Shown here one piece after another: positions 44,580 through 55,313 of a stretch of DNA of 64,000 nt (positions are counted from its first letter, which is position 1; every line of letters starts with the position of its first letter). Made by a program: the position numbers and the translations under genes. The stretch is from Rhyacophila brunnea. Taxonomy: Eukaryota; Arthropoda; Insecta; Trichoptera; Rhyacophilidae. The notes under the pieces were generated by a model, which saw nothing but the letters and a program-made list of their open reading frames with translations, searched no databases and was not told the DNA's origin. Location: the NCBI GenBank assembly GCA_022495005.1, contig JAGYXB010001842.1:310001-374000 (forward strand). Direction: 5' to 3'.

Positions 44580-44960
44580 TCAATTTCAATTTCAATTTCA
44601 ATTTATTTATTTTACATATTGTGGACATTACAAATTATAAGTTTAAGACGTTCACAACATGACATTTAGAAACAAAGAAATATTATTAAAACAGTTTTAT
44701 GTACATAACACAATGTATAAATACAAAAAATATTAAGTATATAGGTACAAGGAAGTACACCGGATGAGTTAAGCAGACCCAATTTTAAGAAATTAAAAAA
44801 CAACGTCCACCTAAATTCACCCTCACGTAAGTGGAATATATCAATATCCGAAGCGATTTCATTAAACATGGTTATTGCCCTCCCAATTGGCATTACTAAT
44901 GGCATGTTAGTTCTGCACCGTGGGAGAACAAACAACTGATGCCCTCCCTGATAGTTTGCT
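44580..44960 (-). repeat. Non-LTR-like 3' remnant with (TTTCAA)n
   Basis: A short TTTCAA tandem run at about 44581-44602 is followed by sequence whose minus strand encodes LPRCRTNMPLVMPIGRAITM...DIDIF, resembling the last residues of non-LTR polyproteins. The same family is at 6240-7060 and 21840-22860. Confidence 0.45.
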
Positions 44961-45475
44961 ATCCCTGGAATGAATTAATTACTAATTTTATTGTCGTTGA
45001 TAGATCAATATATTATAACTGTACTACTAACTGACCACAGCGATAACACATCCAGTGATTTATTTTATGGCTCCAACTCCAATAGGAATGCACAGTAAAC
45101 TATCAAATTTGCGTAAAAATTTTCTGCGAAATGTTGATAAGTAGGTATCTATACCAGTTTCTTAACAAAAATAACGGTTTATGGTTCCATAGTTCCTAGA
45201 TTTTGTTTGTTATCTATTTACCATACTGGTGTAATATAAGACAAGTAATGATGTAGGCACTATAAAACATATTTAAAAAAAAAACCTGAATTTATTCAAA
45301 CAGGTGTGCGCGAAGTCTGATTTTATAGAAGACGTCAAACTTTAAAATGCCTATCACTCCATAACATACAGACTTACAGATTTTTTCAAATTATATTATA
45401 ATATTGATAAAATAATCATGAAAATTATTGACGAATAGGCACATTCTTATGGTACATTGCTACATATTTATAAAG

Positions 45476-46253
45476 TTCACACGATCCTCTTTTTACACTA
45501 AAAAGAATAAAAATACGTAAGTATGTATGTACATATTTATCAAAAAATTGCGTTGCAATGGACCGCACGCCACTAGTGCATACATTCGTCACTGTTCTGG
45601 CAGAAGACACTAATTCGAAAAAATGAAATATTGAGTTAGTACCAAAATGTTCCTTATTTCAAACTTTACCGTCTGAAAACCTTCTTAATAAATAAACAGT
45701 CTTTATTTTAAAGTCATCCTTTTTACGATTACTTAATAAACCCTCATGATAGACCATTATTTTAAACATTTTAACAACTTCAAAGTCAAATTACTCAAAA
45801 CTAGTATTCTCCAGTTAGTGTGTTCTGCCAGAACAGAGACGAATGTTGTCATTGGATACCGCCCAGAAATAGATAGGTACGTTCATACATGGCGCCACTA
45901 GTCAGTCACTTCGGGTTCAATACGAGAGACGAGTCGCGTGCTTCGGCATCAGCGTCATTAAATATTGCCAGCAATGAGAGTAATGATTTTTCGCCAGCAG
46001 TCAAGTAGTGACACCGAATGAATATAATTTTCTCTGCTAAATTTTATTTAATTCGATAACTATGTATTTTGATGTATATCTAAATAATTCGATTTATTTT
46101 TGAGTTCAAGAATTTCGTATTTTGAGTTTATTTTAAGTAATGAAACCTATCTACCATTTTTGTATGGGCACCTTATCTTTTTTTACACGGTTTTGTTTGT
46201 CACGGTAGGTAGTCTTAGGAACGCATCTCCCGTGCAAAGAGGATCGGGTGTAT
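45476..46253. mobile_element. Insertion with CGATCCTCTTT-type inverted ends
   Basis: The left TTCACACGATCCTCTTTTTA and the right end (reverse complement ATACACCCGATCCTCTTTGC) match. Duplication B copy 1 is uninterrupted near 28560. It carries a nested MITE. Confidence 0.55.
45592..45846. mobile_element. MITE with ACATTCGTCWCTGTTCTGGC termini
   Basis: ACATTCGTCACTGTTCTGGC at the left and its near-perfect reverse complement at the right; about 255 bp. Another copy enters at 63813 and runs off the window end. Confidence 0.75.
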
Positions 46254-46354
46254 AATACGAATATTAACGTGTTTTCCTAAATTTCTCCTGTGCTATTTGA
46301 GCGTCGCTTGGGGTGGCAGTTATTCGAAGGGCGGCAAATCGAGGAGAATCATTT

Positions 46355-47689
46355 ATTATTATTAAACTGGCGCTAGGGGCCGTTCAGGTCCATGGCCGAC
46401 TGCACAACGTTTCTCCAGGCATCTCTATCCAGCGCTCTCTCTTCCCAGTTGACTATCCCCAGCCTTTCCGCATCCCTTTGAATGTTGTCCGCCCATCTCC
46501 GTCGAGGGCGGCTAAGAGGTCGAGTGCCAGCTGGTGTGCCTTTGTAAATCCTATAGAGAGTTCTAGATCTTTCAGATCGTACAACGTGGCCCGCCCATCT
46601 GAGCCTTCTTGACCTCAGAATATTAGTGATTCTAGGTTGGTATCGGTCGAAGAGCTCAGCGTTTGTGCGGATGCGCCACCGGTGGTTCTCATTGACGGGT
46701 CCAAGTATTCTCCGGAGGATTCTGTTTTCAAACACTTGGAGCGCCTTTTCTTGTTTTTCTGTTAAGCCCCACGTTTCACATCCATACATGACGATTGGTT
46801 TGATGACCACGTTATACACCCGGAATTTCGTTTTGATGGACAGCATTTTGGACCTGAACAGACGACTCAGCGCGAAGTACGCTGCATTTCCACTTCTCAG
46901 TCGGTCAGAGAGCTCTAGGGACATTTCATTTTTAGAGGCAATGTTGGAGCCCAAGTACTTGAAGAGAGAGGTTCTCTCGAACGATGAGTTTCTTATTCCA
47001 ATGTTTCCAGAGGGTTCAATGCCTCTTGTCATTTTCAAATACTTGGTCTTTCCCACATTTACTCGTAGGTTCAACCTTTTCGCTGTGTCCTCCAGAGGAG
47101 TGAAAATATCTCTGACTTCTTCTTCAGATTCTCCGAGCACCACCAAATCATCTGCGTAGCCCAATATTTTATGGGATCCATTCAGGGTAACTCCACCTTT
47201 TGCTTTCAGAGCTTCTCTAACGGCTTTCTCTAAAGCTAAGTTGAACAGCATTGGTGATAAGGAGTCGCCTTGTTTTAGTCCTGCTGTCACCTCAAAAGAT
47301 TCTGATATACTACCCTGCATATGAATTCTACTTCTGGATCCGTCCATGCATACTTTTATTATATTTATAAGTTTTGACGGTATTTCAAATTCTTTCAATA
47401 TATTCCAGAGAGCTTCTCTATCAATAGAGTCATATGCGGTTTTAAATCTACAAAGAGACAGTGTACATCTTGGGCGTATTCCCATTTCTTTTCAAAGATT
47501 TGGCGCAGTGTAAAGATTTGATCGGTAGTACTGCGGTTTCGTCTAAAGCCGCATTGGTAGTCACCAAGAATGTTTTCGGCATATGGTAGAATTCTTTCGA
47601 GAATAATGTTCGACAGAACTTTGTATGCAGTAGGAAGAAGAGATGCCACGGTAGTTTGCACAGTTGAGTTTGTCCCCTTTCTTGAAGAT
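46355..47689 (-). mobile_element. 5'-truncated non-LTR retrotransposon (RTE-like)
   Basis: A 13-bp duplication AGGAGAATCATTT flanks it (46342-46354 and 47690-47702), splitting an older hAT-type MITE. The 3' tail, read on the minus strand, ends in TTTAATAATAAT. The element contains the reverse-transcriptase palm to the C-terminus only. Confidence 0.9.
46373..47670 (-). pseudogene. Non-LTR reverse transcriptase, partial
   Basis: On the minus strand: SLLPTAYKVLSNIILERILP, CGFRRNRSTTDQIFTLRQIF and CLFVDLK, then a frameshift near 47450 into the next frame. That frame gives TAYDSIDREALW, ITAGLKQGDSLSP-type GLKQGDSLSP, the catalytic box GYADDLVVLG, the thumb (NVGKTKYLKM) and the C-terminal CETWGLTEKQ...RRLRWAGHVVRSE. 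The YADD motif is intact; the N-terminal endonuclease is missing. It is dead because of truncation and the frameshift. Confidence 0.9.
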
Positions 47690-48224
47690 AGGAGAATCAT
47701 TTGGTATAATATATAGAAACAGCTACCTAAACTTGTACCTATTAACAAAATATCTTTCCATAAAAAAATCAGCTCACTGGTTGGAAACAAAATGTATTAA
47801 GTAATTAACGTAAAAGGTTTGAAAGGATCGATTTTTTTTTTGTCAGGTTCGCAATGTCTACTTCACTTCCGTTGGCCTTCGACGTCCATGGTAACCAGAA
47901 ACGACACGTGCACGGATGATAAAAAAATATTGTATAACAAATGGTGTGTTACTATGGCGTTGCCCATGGGCGGCATTTTGTCAATGGTACTAGGTAGGTA
48001 GGTACTATCTTAATATTATTATGGTACGAGTATGTTTTAATATAATAATATATAGGGTATATAGCTCAGATCCCCCAAATTGTTCGGATTTTCGGGGTTT
48101 TACAAACACGGGAAAGGTTCCGAGATTATTTCTAGCTACACCTATTCGTGCACGTCGTAAGAAATATAAATATGTCAGTTAATATTTACTCACAGAGCCA
48201 CCTGTCTCGCTAGACTTAGCAGGT

Positions 48225-48634
48225 GGGAATGGGACGACTGGCCTCCGGACAATAATTGTACGCAGCACTGTCGTAGACACGACGCGTAGACGAAGTATTT
48301 TAATTAGTTTCTATTTACTACTTAGTAGTTTGAATTCAATTTACTCTTAACATAATGTATTCCTTATTGTGGATTGAGAATTACCATGCCCAAGGCTTTA
48401 TATAAAATAAAAATCTCTTTTTTCGTTGAAACTTAAACATATGCACGATTAAATCATTATTTACGTCTGCATATTTACATTCTCACCAACTATTAAATCA
48501 TTATATAATCATTGAAATATAAATAATAATATTGAATATTTTTTTAAAAGTACCTATAAGTACATAACGTCTATTTATTTTCGAATTCCGTGGCGTCCAG
48601 TTGTCCGGTGCCAAATCGTCCTAGACCCTTAGCA
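48225..48634. mobile_element. About 400-bp insertion in duplication B copy 2
   Basis: CTTAGCAGG occurs on both sides, where copy 1 (about 29570) has a single site. The body contains inverted matches to 16085-16310. Confidence 0.65.
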
Positions 48635-49311
48635 GGTCGCTTAGCGTCCTAATCTAATAGAAATAAATCTAGGATTTTAATACAATCATAAAATGCCTAA
48701 TCAACATGAAACCCATTGACATGGTACGCTAGTTATGAATGTATAGTGACTTTATGAAGTAGCTAGTTTGAATGGAGTCACTATTTTTTAATTAGAATGA
48801 ATTTTGATTGACAGGATAGTCTTATTTTTCATACATTCAGATTATTGCAGTAAAAATAGTACGTTTTGTTTATTTAATGAAGAAAGATCCCAATAGATTG
48901 AAAAAAATAACAAAATATTACTCGTAAACGGTCTTTTAAGATAATTACAACTCTGAAGGGGTGGGTTCATATGCTTTGCTTAGGATCAAACATTGTATTT
49001 TTGTAAAATTCCAACATGCTTAAAACTCATTCACTGCGGACCAGTTTTTTATTATTTAATTATCACATTTAAATAACACGCTAATTTCATCTAATGGCCA
49101 TCCAATGCCGACGACACGGTAGCCGTGTCGTCAGTGCTGTATCAGTTAATTTATTATTTTTTTTACAATTTTTTGGCGTTTTGCTGATTTGTACGTCGTT
49201 ACTGCCAATGTAAATTTGGGGTCATATTATGCGTAGTCATTTAGCTATTCGGAAATAAAAATAGTGACTACCAGATTGAGAAGCACTGTGCGAATTTGGA
49301 CTATAAAAGAT

Positions 49312-49319
49312 CGTTACAT
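49312..49319 (+). promoter_or_regulatory. TATA box of collagen-like gene 2
   Basis: TATAAAAG lies 72 bp before the ATG, in a promoter region nearly identical to that of gene 1. Confidence 0.65.
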
Positions 49320-49390
49320 TGGAAAATTTGTCATATTCTCTATTTTTCTTGTAAAATATAATAATAGTCGACTTAATTGGTAATATAAAA

Positions 49391-50095
49391 ATGAAATCAG
49401 TAATTGTCGTAGTCTTTGGCTTCATGGTAGCAGTTTGTTTTGTTTCTGCTAACCCAACCGAGAATAACGCGAAACCGCTGCTTCAAGAGCCCGTGAAAAT
49501 CCATAATGGCCTGATTTCGAAAGCCTCGGATCCCGGTTCTCCCTGGAGTTCTCCCTCGTGCTCGTGTTCTCCGGGTGCTCCGGGTCCAGCAGGTCCAGCG
49601 GGTGCAGCGGGTATCGCGGGTCCCCCAGGTACTCCGGGTGCCGCCGGTCCCACGGGTCTCCCGGGTGCAGCGGGTACCGCAGGTCTCCCGGGAGCTCAGG
49701 GTACCGCGGGTGCCACTGGTCCCAAGGGTGACACCGGTGTTGCGGGTGCGCCTGGTGCCCCTGGTACTATGGGTTCCCCTGGTACTCCGGGTGTAATCGG
49801 TGTCCCGGGTATACAGGGTCCCGTGGGTGTTCCGGGTCCCGCGGGTCCCCCGGGTGCTATGGGTACAATGGGTACTATGGGTACCATGGGTGCTATGGGT
49901 ACTATGGGTACTATGGGCATTGCGGGTGTTGTGGGTCCCGCGGGTGCTATGGGTACTATGGGTATTACGGGTACCGCAGGTGCTGCCGGTGCCGCGGGTG
50001 CCGTGGGTGCTCCAGGTGTCACGGGTCCCGTGGGTCCCGTGGGTCCCATTGGTCTCCCAGGTAACTATTATTTTTATTATTTTTATTACAGCTAA
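49391..50095 (+). CDS. Secreted collagen-like protein 2
   Basis: 234 aa, paralogue of the protein at 30322. The signal peptide (residues 1-20) differs from that of gene 1 only in its first few residues, and the linker up to PWSS is identical. Cys57 and Cys59 precede residues 62-223, which again are exactly 54 uninterrupted Gly-X-Y triplets with one GPKGD and a Met-rich run (GAM, GTM repeats, triplets 32-38). The same aromatic read-through GNYYFYYFYYS follows, and the same donor CCAG|GTAACT lies at 50060/50061. The X and Y positions vary more between the two proteins than the signal and linker do. The candidate next exon at 50466 (ERKCQSLC) is broken after 23 bp by the transposon at 50489, so this gene must end differently from gene 1 or rely on the read-through stop. 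Confidence 0.85.
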   Translation: MKSVIVVVFGFMVAVCFVSANPTENNAKPLLQEPVKIHNGLISKASDPGSPWSSPSCSCSPGAPGPAGPAGAAGIAGPPGTPGAAGPTGLPGAAGTAGLPGAQGTAGATGPKGDTGVAGAPGAPGTMGSPGTPGVIGVPGIQGPVGVPGPAGPPGAMGTMGTMGTMGAMGTMGTMGIAGVVGPAGAMGTMGITGTAGAAGAAGAVGAPGVTGPVGPVGPIGLPGNYYFYYFYYS

Positions 50096-50488
50096 TTCTT
50101 ATAATTGCCTTAACGACTTAAGCGTTGTCACAATATAATGTCATTGTTCCATGTTCGAATCCTGGAGCTGGCAAATACACGTCATATTGTTTGTCAATAA
50201 TTTGTGTTTGGGTCAGAGTGTGGACCTAATAGGTTGAGGACATGGTTTCCACATCCTGAAGCTGGATCCTAGGCCAGAATGTTTGGTGGGCCTAGGCCTA
50301 TCTTTTCGTAATTTATTCGTAATTCGAGCAATTTGTGATTCTGTAACAATATCATAGCCGCTAGTGCTGAATATCTTCCATCATTTCAAGGTAGTGAAGA
50401 TAAACCACGAAACGCTGCCGATATCCAACTGTAAAGATAATGACTGTATAATATTTTGCTTTCAGAGAGAAAATGTCAATCCTTATGT

Positions 50489-52748
50489 CGCACCGTGAGT
50501 GTAAAACCAACGTATGTGCAAATTACATAGTTTGGAGATATAAGGGTTTGAAGTTTTCATTTGGTCAGGATAAATAGAGTTTCTAAAATAAAACCATAAT
50601 ATTTGGTGTATGTATACATTATGACATGTTCTTTTATTAATTTTTTTTTTTTATATAAATCCATCAAGATTACAAGTTTTAGCAGTTGCTATGGTTTTAC
50701 ACTTTCATGATGCATAGAAAATGTTGATATTTCGCAGTTACCTGAATTGCAGTAAGATTTTTATTGGGAACTTTGGTAATACCATTATAATATAATATAT
50801 TATATTATTATTAAATAAATCAATAATGATATTTACCTATAATATTTTGATATTTTAAGCTTACTAACTATAATTTATTAAAATAGATGCATACAATTTT
50901 AAACCAAAATAAAAATAGCAAATTACAATAATTGTAATGTTTTTATAATTAATTTTATCGACGTCAATTATTATCTGAATCTGTATTTAAATGTGTAGAT
51001 GAAAGTTTTTTTTATAAAAATTGTGGTGTATTTCTGTCACTTTTGATGAACATAGGGAAATCAAGTCATTTAATTTTGCTTCAGAGATCCGAGGTGGTTT
51101 TATAAATGCTTTGTGTAGTTGAGGTTGTACTGATTGACGTCCGCCCTGACGTTTTCTAATATTTATTACATCAAACACTTCTGTTTCATACTTATTTTTA
51201 TAAAACAGGCAATAAGGATTGTTTTTCCTCACTTCGATAACGCAAATGTCTACCCAACTAACCTTTTTACTATTTTCGTTGAGTTGAAAATTATTGCCCA
51301 TTTCATTTGCTAACTTGTGAAAATCAAAAATCTCGTCAGTGCCAATTTCCAGTGAATCACTGGAATCCACTGTATTGGTATATAAATTGGACCTGACTTC
51401 AAGACTATTTTTTTGTTTCTCTATGCAAGAGTGTTGTAGAGTCACCCTCGTTCAAGGTGTGTCCTACGACCAAAAAGTTGTGTGTGATTTTCGGGATATT
51501 AAAATTCTGGACGGCGTATAAATACATTGCTGTAATAATTTTATTTTTATTCTGTCCGGCACAATTATCCGAATAAAAAATGACTTCCTTCCCAATTGAT
51601 TGGTCTTTTTTGGAATTTTACAACACAAGAACCAATTGCATTGGCCCCTTTGTTTGTAGTCCCTCCATGCTAAACAAAACAGTAACCATTTTTATTATTA
51701 ATGTGTGTAAGATGGTAAAATTATAGGTTGAAAGCTTTCTTTTATAATATAGCACTGATATCTGGGCATTTGGTGTTGATAATACGGCCTGCAGATTATA
51801 GCAACATACTATTTTATTCGTCTTTCGCCTTCTGTGTTCTCGATAATTGTTTATTTTTTTTGATGAATGTCATATATTATTTAACTTGAATTATATTTTT
51901 CTCTTCGCTACTGCAATTTTTATATTTTTCACAAAAGTCACATAGTTCCTTGTTTGGTTGAAAAAAGCCTATATTATAATGGGTATTGTTCCTCTTGCAA
52001 ACCAGCAGCATCCTTATCTATATCCAACATGGGTTCTTCAGCATCAGGAAATGTACTTGTCACATTTTTGAAAATCTGTAACATTGCAAAAACAAAAATA
52101 TCATAGATCTGATTGATATACTGTTGTGTTAATTGAAAGAGTTTATTATTGTGCATAAAATAAATACATAGGTACATAAGATAAGTCGATAATAATAAGT
52201 TTCATAACAATAATAATATTAAGGTTAGTTTTGTATATCATGTTAGTATAATATTTATCACAAAGTCTTACCTTTTTAGAAGTTTTTCAGCTTTTAAAGC
52301 TAACTCCACCATCATTCGAATCCTTAAACTCATATTTGATAAAAACAAAATACACTGCACTACATTACTTGAATCAAAGGAAACAATAATGTGTTGTAGA
52401 ATACGTCTGGATGCGTTATCAAAGTCTTAACACTGAATCATTTCAATAATTGCCTGCTATCACAATAATAAAAACAATGCCACATTGCATTCACCAAAAG
52501 AATGCGTCTGATGCTCGGGTTTCACAATTAGTCATGGATATCATTTGCAGATACTATGGTTTTACATTAACAATGGAAGTAAATCTTTGTATTGTAAAAC
52601 CCAAATATCTGTCTTTTTTAATGAAAATTTTTAAGTTTGCAGTAACTTCAATTTTACATTATCAAGTTTATGACTTTTGCAGTTGTTTTGCATTTAAATC
52701 TCGAAATTGAAAAATTTGCACCTGCTATGGTTTTACACTCACGGTGCG
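50489..52748. mobile_element. 2.26-kb DNA transposon with TIRs inserted in collagen-like gene 2
   Basis: Starts CGCACCGTGAGTGTAAAACC and ends with the exact reverse complement (21-bp TIRs). Flanked by a 4-bp duplication ATGT (50485-50488 and 52749-52752). Gene 1 preserves the empty site (CCTTATGTATCCGCG near 31405). It encodes a transposase on the minus strand. A 4-bp duplication that is not TTAA would fit Sola- or Chapaev-type superfamilies, but this is inference. Confidence 0.9.
50987..51850 (-). pseudogene. Transposase with DNCxGQNKN and GHTxNEGD motifs
   Basis: Reading the minus strand from about 51850: VLSTPNAQISVLYYKRKLST, HGGTTNKGANAIGSC, DNCAGQNKNKIITAMYLYAV (51570 downward) and FLVVGHTLNEGDSTT (about 51470-51433). 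Then comes the C-terminal 152-codon stretch with WVDICVIEVRKNNPYCLFYK and ISEAKLNDLISLCSSK...HHNFYKK. Asp, Asp and Glu in these blocks are the likely catalytic acids. Stops or frame changes lie between blocks near 51560 and 51445, and the N-terminal part (51850-52450) is poorly readable, so it is probably inactive. Relatives in this window: 1900-2663, 36811-37290 and 40870-41310. Confidence 0.7.
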
Positions 52749-52960
52749 ATGTATCCGCGACAAGAAATCGTATTTATAATTTAAATATTTTTTTACAGGT
52801 TAACCATATCCACTCAATATTGCTGTAGCGTGTCAAACCAAACCTTGTGACCTTGTGACTCTACTAGTTAAACTTCCAGCAGGAGTTTGCACCCAACACC
52901 TGTGCACATGCCTATTATTTAGTCATCGCCTCAAAAGTAAAGTTAATGAAACATTTGTAC
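52749..52960 (+). other. 3' part of collagen-like gene 2 beyond the transposon
   Basis: Continues the interrupted small exon (ATCCGCGACAAG). It then gives the acceptor TTTTTTTTACAG|GTTAACC and the shortened homologue of the Cys-rich frame (LNIAVACQTKPCDL...GVCTQHLCTCLL), lacking an internal stretch present in gene 1. As in gene 1, a TAA follows the acceptor directly in this frame. Confidence 0.4.
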
Positions 52961-53505
52961 AATCAAACTTCGAGTTAAAACAATTATTTATTTAATAATA
53001 TAGCTACTAATATATAAATATAACATTAAAATTGTATATATTTTAACAATACATTTTTAAAAAATAAAATATAATATGTCCAATAAAAAGGCTTTTTATT
53101 CCATCATAAAAAAGAATAATATGTATTTTAATCTCACCTACAATAATACAATATATAACATGTCATGTCTCCCGAAAGACCAAAATATAATATAAGCATA
53201 ATATAAACGTAAGTACCTAACACATATAACTTTTTAAAATAAATAAAAAATAAAATAAAATAAAAATTCTAACTTTAATGTAATACCTATCTAACTTTTG
53301 TTCGAGAGGAATCAAACAATTTCTATTTTGATAATGTTGCTAAAATATTAGTACCTACTGCATAAATTTTTTGGCAATGCATAATATTATCAAATAAACT
53401 GTAGTTTTAGTTATACGAAAATAAAAAAAACTTAAATGCATAACTTTAACAGATACGTCTTACCTATCTCTCTTTAGTAAGAACATTATAACAATATTAA
53501 AGGTT

Positions 53506-54262
53506 CTCAGATAGCCAATCCAGTCTGGTAGCTCTCCAAAACCCATCATCGACACACCCACTTGTAAGAGACATTTTAACACTGTCAACACAGCTTCGAA
53601 TGATAGGAACAAACCCCAGATTCTTCTGGATAAGAAGTCACACAGGGATAGCCGAAAACGAGGAAGCTGACAAATACGCCAAACAAGCCACAACAGACAA
53701 AAGACCTTTAACCTATACACACTTCCCTCTGAGTTACGCAAAACAAAAACTAAACGAAGATACCATAGAGCTATGGAACCACAGATACACAACATCCGCC
53801 ACAGGATCAATAACGCAGAAATTTATTCCAAACATAAACTGTGCCATCACTCTTGCCAGGAACTTAAAAATATCACACGAACTCACACAGATACTAACAG
53901 GCCACGGATCGGTGCGAGCTTATCTAAAAAGATTTAAATTGAGGGATGACGACTGTTGTCCATGTGACGGCAACACATCTCAAACTGTGTGGCATGTCAT
54001 CAATGACTGCCCTATACTAGAAAGGGAGCGATGGACTCTCAGGACTCGATGTAGACAACATAATCACGAAATTGACCTCCAAAAGCCTCACGAAGCACTA
54101 AGCAATAGAACAACACAAGAACACTACACAAAATATTTAATCCTGGCCATAAAGAAAATTAAAGATATAAATGGAGGCACCTAATTAGCCCCACATCAAT
54201 GCAACTAACCCACCCAACCACCTTGTACGAAAAAGCAAGGGTATGGTTATTATTAAAAAAAA
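53506..54262 (+). mobile_element. 5'-truncated R1/I-type non-LTR retrotransposon
   Basis: 13-bp duplication AATATTAAAGGTT (53493-53505 and 54263-54275). The empty site is in duplication B copy 1 near 32150. The 3' end is A-rich. Confidence 0.9.
53507..54184 (+). CDS. Non-LTR RNase H domain and C-terminal Zn motif, partial
   Basis: The frame is open from the truncation point. It reads SDSQSSLVALQ (first RNase H aspartate), FFWIRSHTGIAENEEADKYA (GI-x-NExAD, later RNase H motif), LTGHGSVRAYLKRFKLRDDD, and a CCHC-like CCPCDG...VWHVINDCP, ending ...KDINGGT. This is the standard 3' end of I/R1/LOA-group polyproteins that carry RNase H. The frame has no internal stop, suggesting recent insertion, but endonuclease and reverse transcriptase are missing. 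Confidence 0.85.
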   Translation, partial: SDSQSSLVALQNPSSTHPLVRDILTLSTQLRMIGTNPRFFWIRSHTGIAENEEADKYAKQATTDKRPLTYTHFPLSYAKQKLNEDTIELWNHRYTTSATGSITQKFIPNINCAITLARNLKISHELTQILTGHGSVRAYLKRFKLRDDDCCPCDGNTSQTVWHVINDCPILERERWTLRTRCRQHNHEIDLQKPHEALSNRTTQEHYTKYLILAIKKIKDINGGT

Positions 54263-54460
54263 AATATTAAAGGTTAAAATATGATTAGCGAACTATTGTT
54301 TGTATTCTAAAAGTTTTTCAAATTATATTAAAAGCTATAAAACAATAGTATTGAATTTGAGAATTTGAAACAGATGCATTCGACCGGCAGAAAATTTGAG
54401 CCGTATGAGTTAAAATAAGGAATGAAGAAATTGCTCGAGAAATCAATAAATTAATCTCCA

Positions 54461-55310
54461 GTTGTCAGGAAAAAATCTTGGAATACGGTAAACCAAAGTT
54501 TTGGTGTCTTAGTAGTATCCGTAATAAAAGTGGGAGTTTGTCATGGCCAAAGTTTGCTCTAAACTAGGGGTTTCGAACCAAATTCAACAACAAATATTAC
54601 ATGCAAAAATTTTGGAAAACGTAGGTATTCGCTTGTCAGATAAATAAGATAAAACAACAAAAATAGGTACCCATGTTTCACATAATGGTTTATTGTAAAT
54701 TTTACGAAAAGTTTATTTTTTACAAATCTTGCAATCGATTTTTAACTAACTTTCCGATTGGCTAGGTAGACATTTGAAACTTTTAGAATGCATTTTTTAA
54801 TACTTTTAGCCATCTTTAAGTAGAATTTAATTCATTTTCAGTTAATTCTGTTTGGTATGAAAAGTTATTTCGACACCATTATTGGTTGCTAGGGGTCTGG
54901 GGTCCAAGCAACTAAATTATTAATATATACGTGCGTTACTATGGAAATCAATATGAATGTCAAAATGACATTTCAGTACCTAGGTATTATTTCTATCAAA
55001 TACTTACAAATTTTTGATCGTTTAAGCTAGTAAGTCAAGTTTATAATATGATTCAAAAGAAAATTTAAAAAAGTTGTAAGTACCTATATAAAAAGTTCCA
55101 TTTATCTTGTAATTATTTCTGGTAAATCTTCAATAAACCATTGTGAACCTACCATTTTATATTCTCCAAATTAGGTATGTACATTCAATTTAGAAAAAAA
55201 ATGTTTTTGTATGTCTGATGTAAATAATTAAGGGACTTTAATAAATTTAAGACATTTTGAAGATAATTGAAGACGCGGATTATACGAGAAACATACATTA
55301 TAAAATTGAA
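54461..55310. other. Sequence without a recognised feature
   Basis: This begins where duplication B homology ends. AT-rich, with no domain or TIR seen. Confidence 0.5.
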
Positions 55311-55313
55311 TGA

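Larger units (their letters stand above)
42460..54460. repeat. Segmental duplication B, copy 2
   Basis: Collinear with 25700-32345 but expanded to 12 kb by insertions at 42718, 44005, 45476, 46355, 48225, 50489 and 53506. Homology stops at about 54460, inside the zinc-finger pseudogene sequence of copy 1. Confidence 0.9.
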
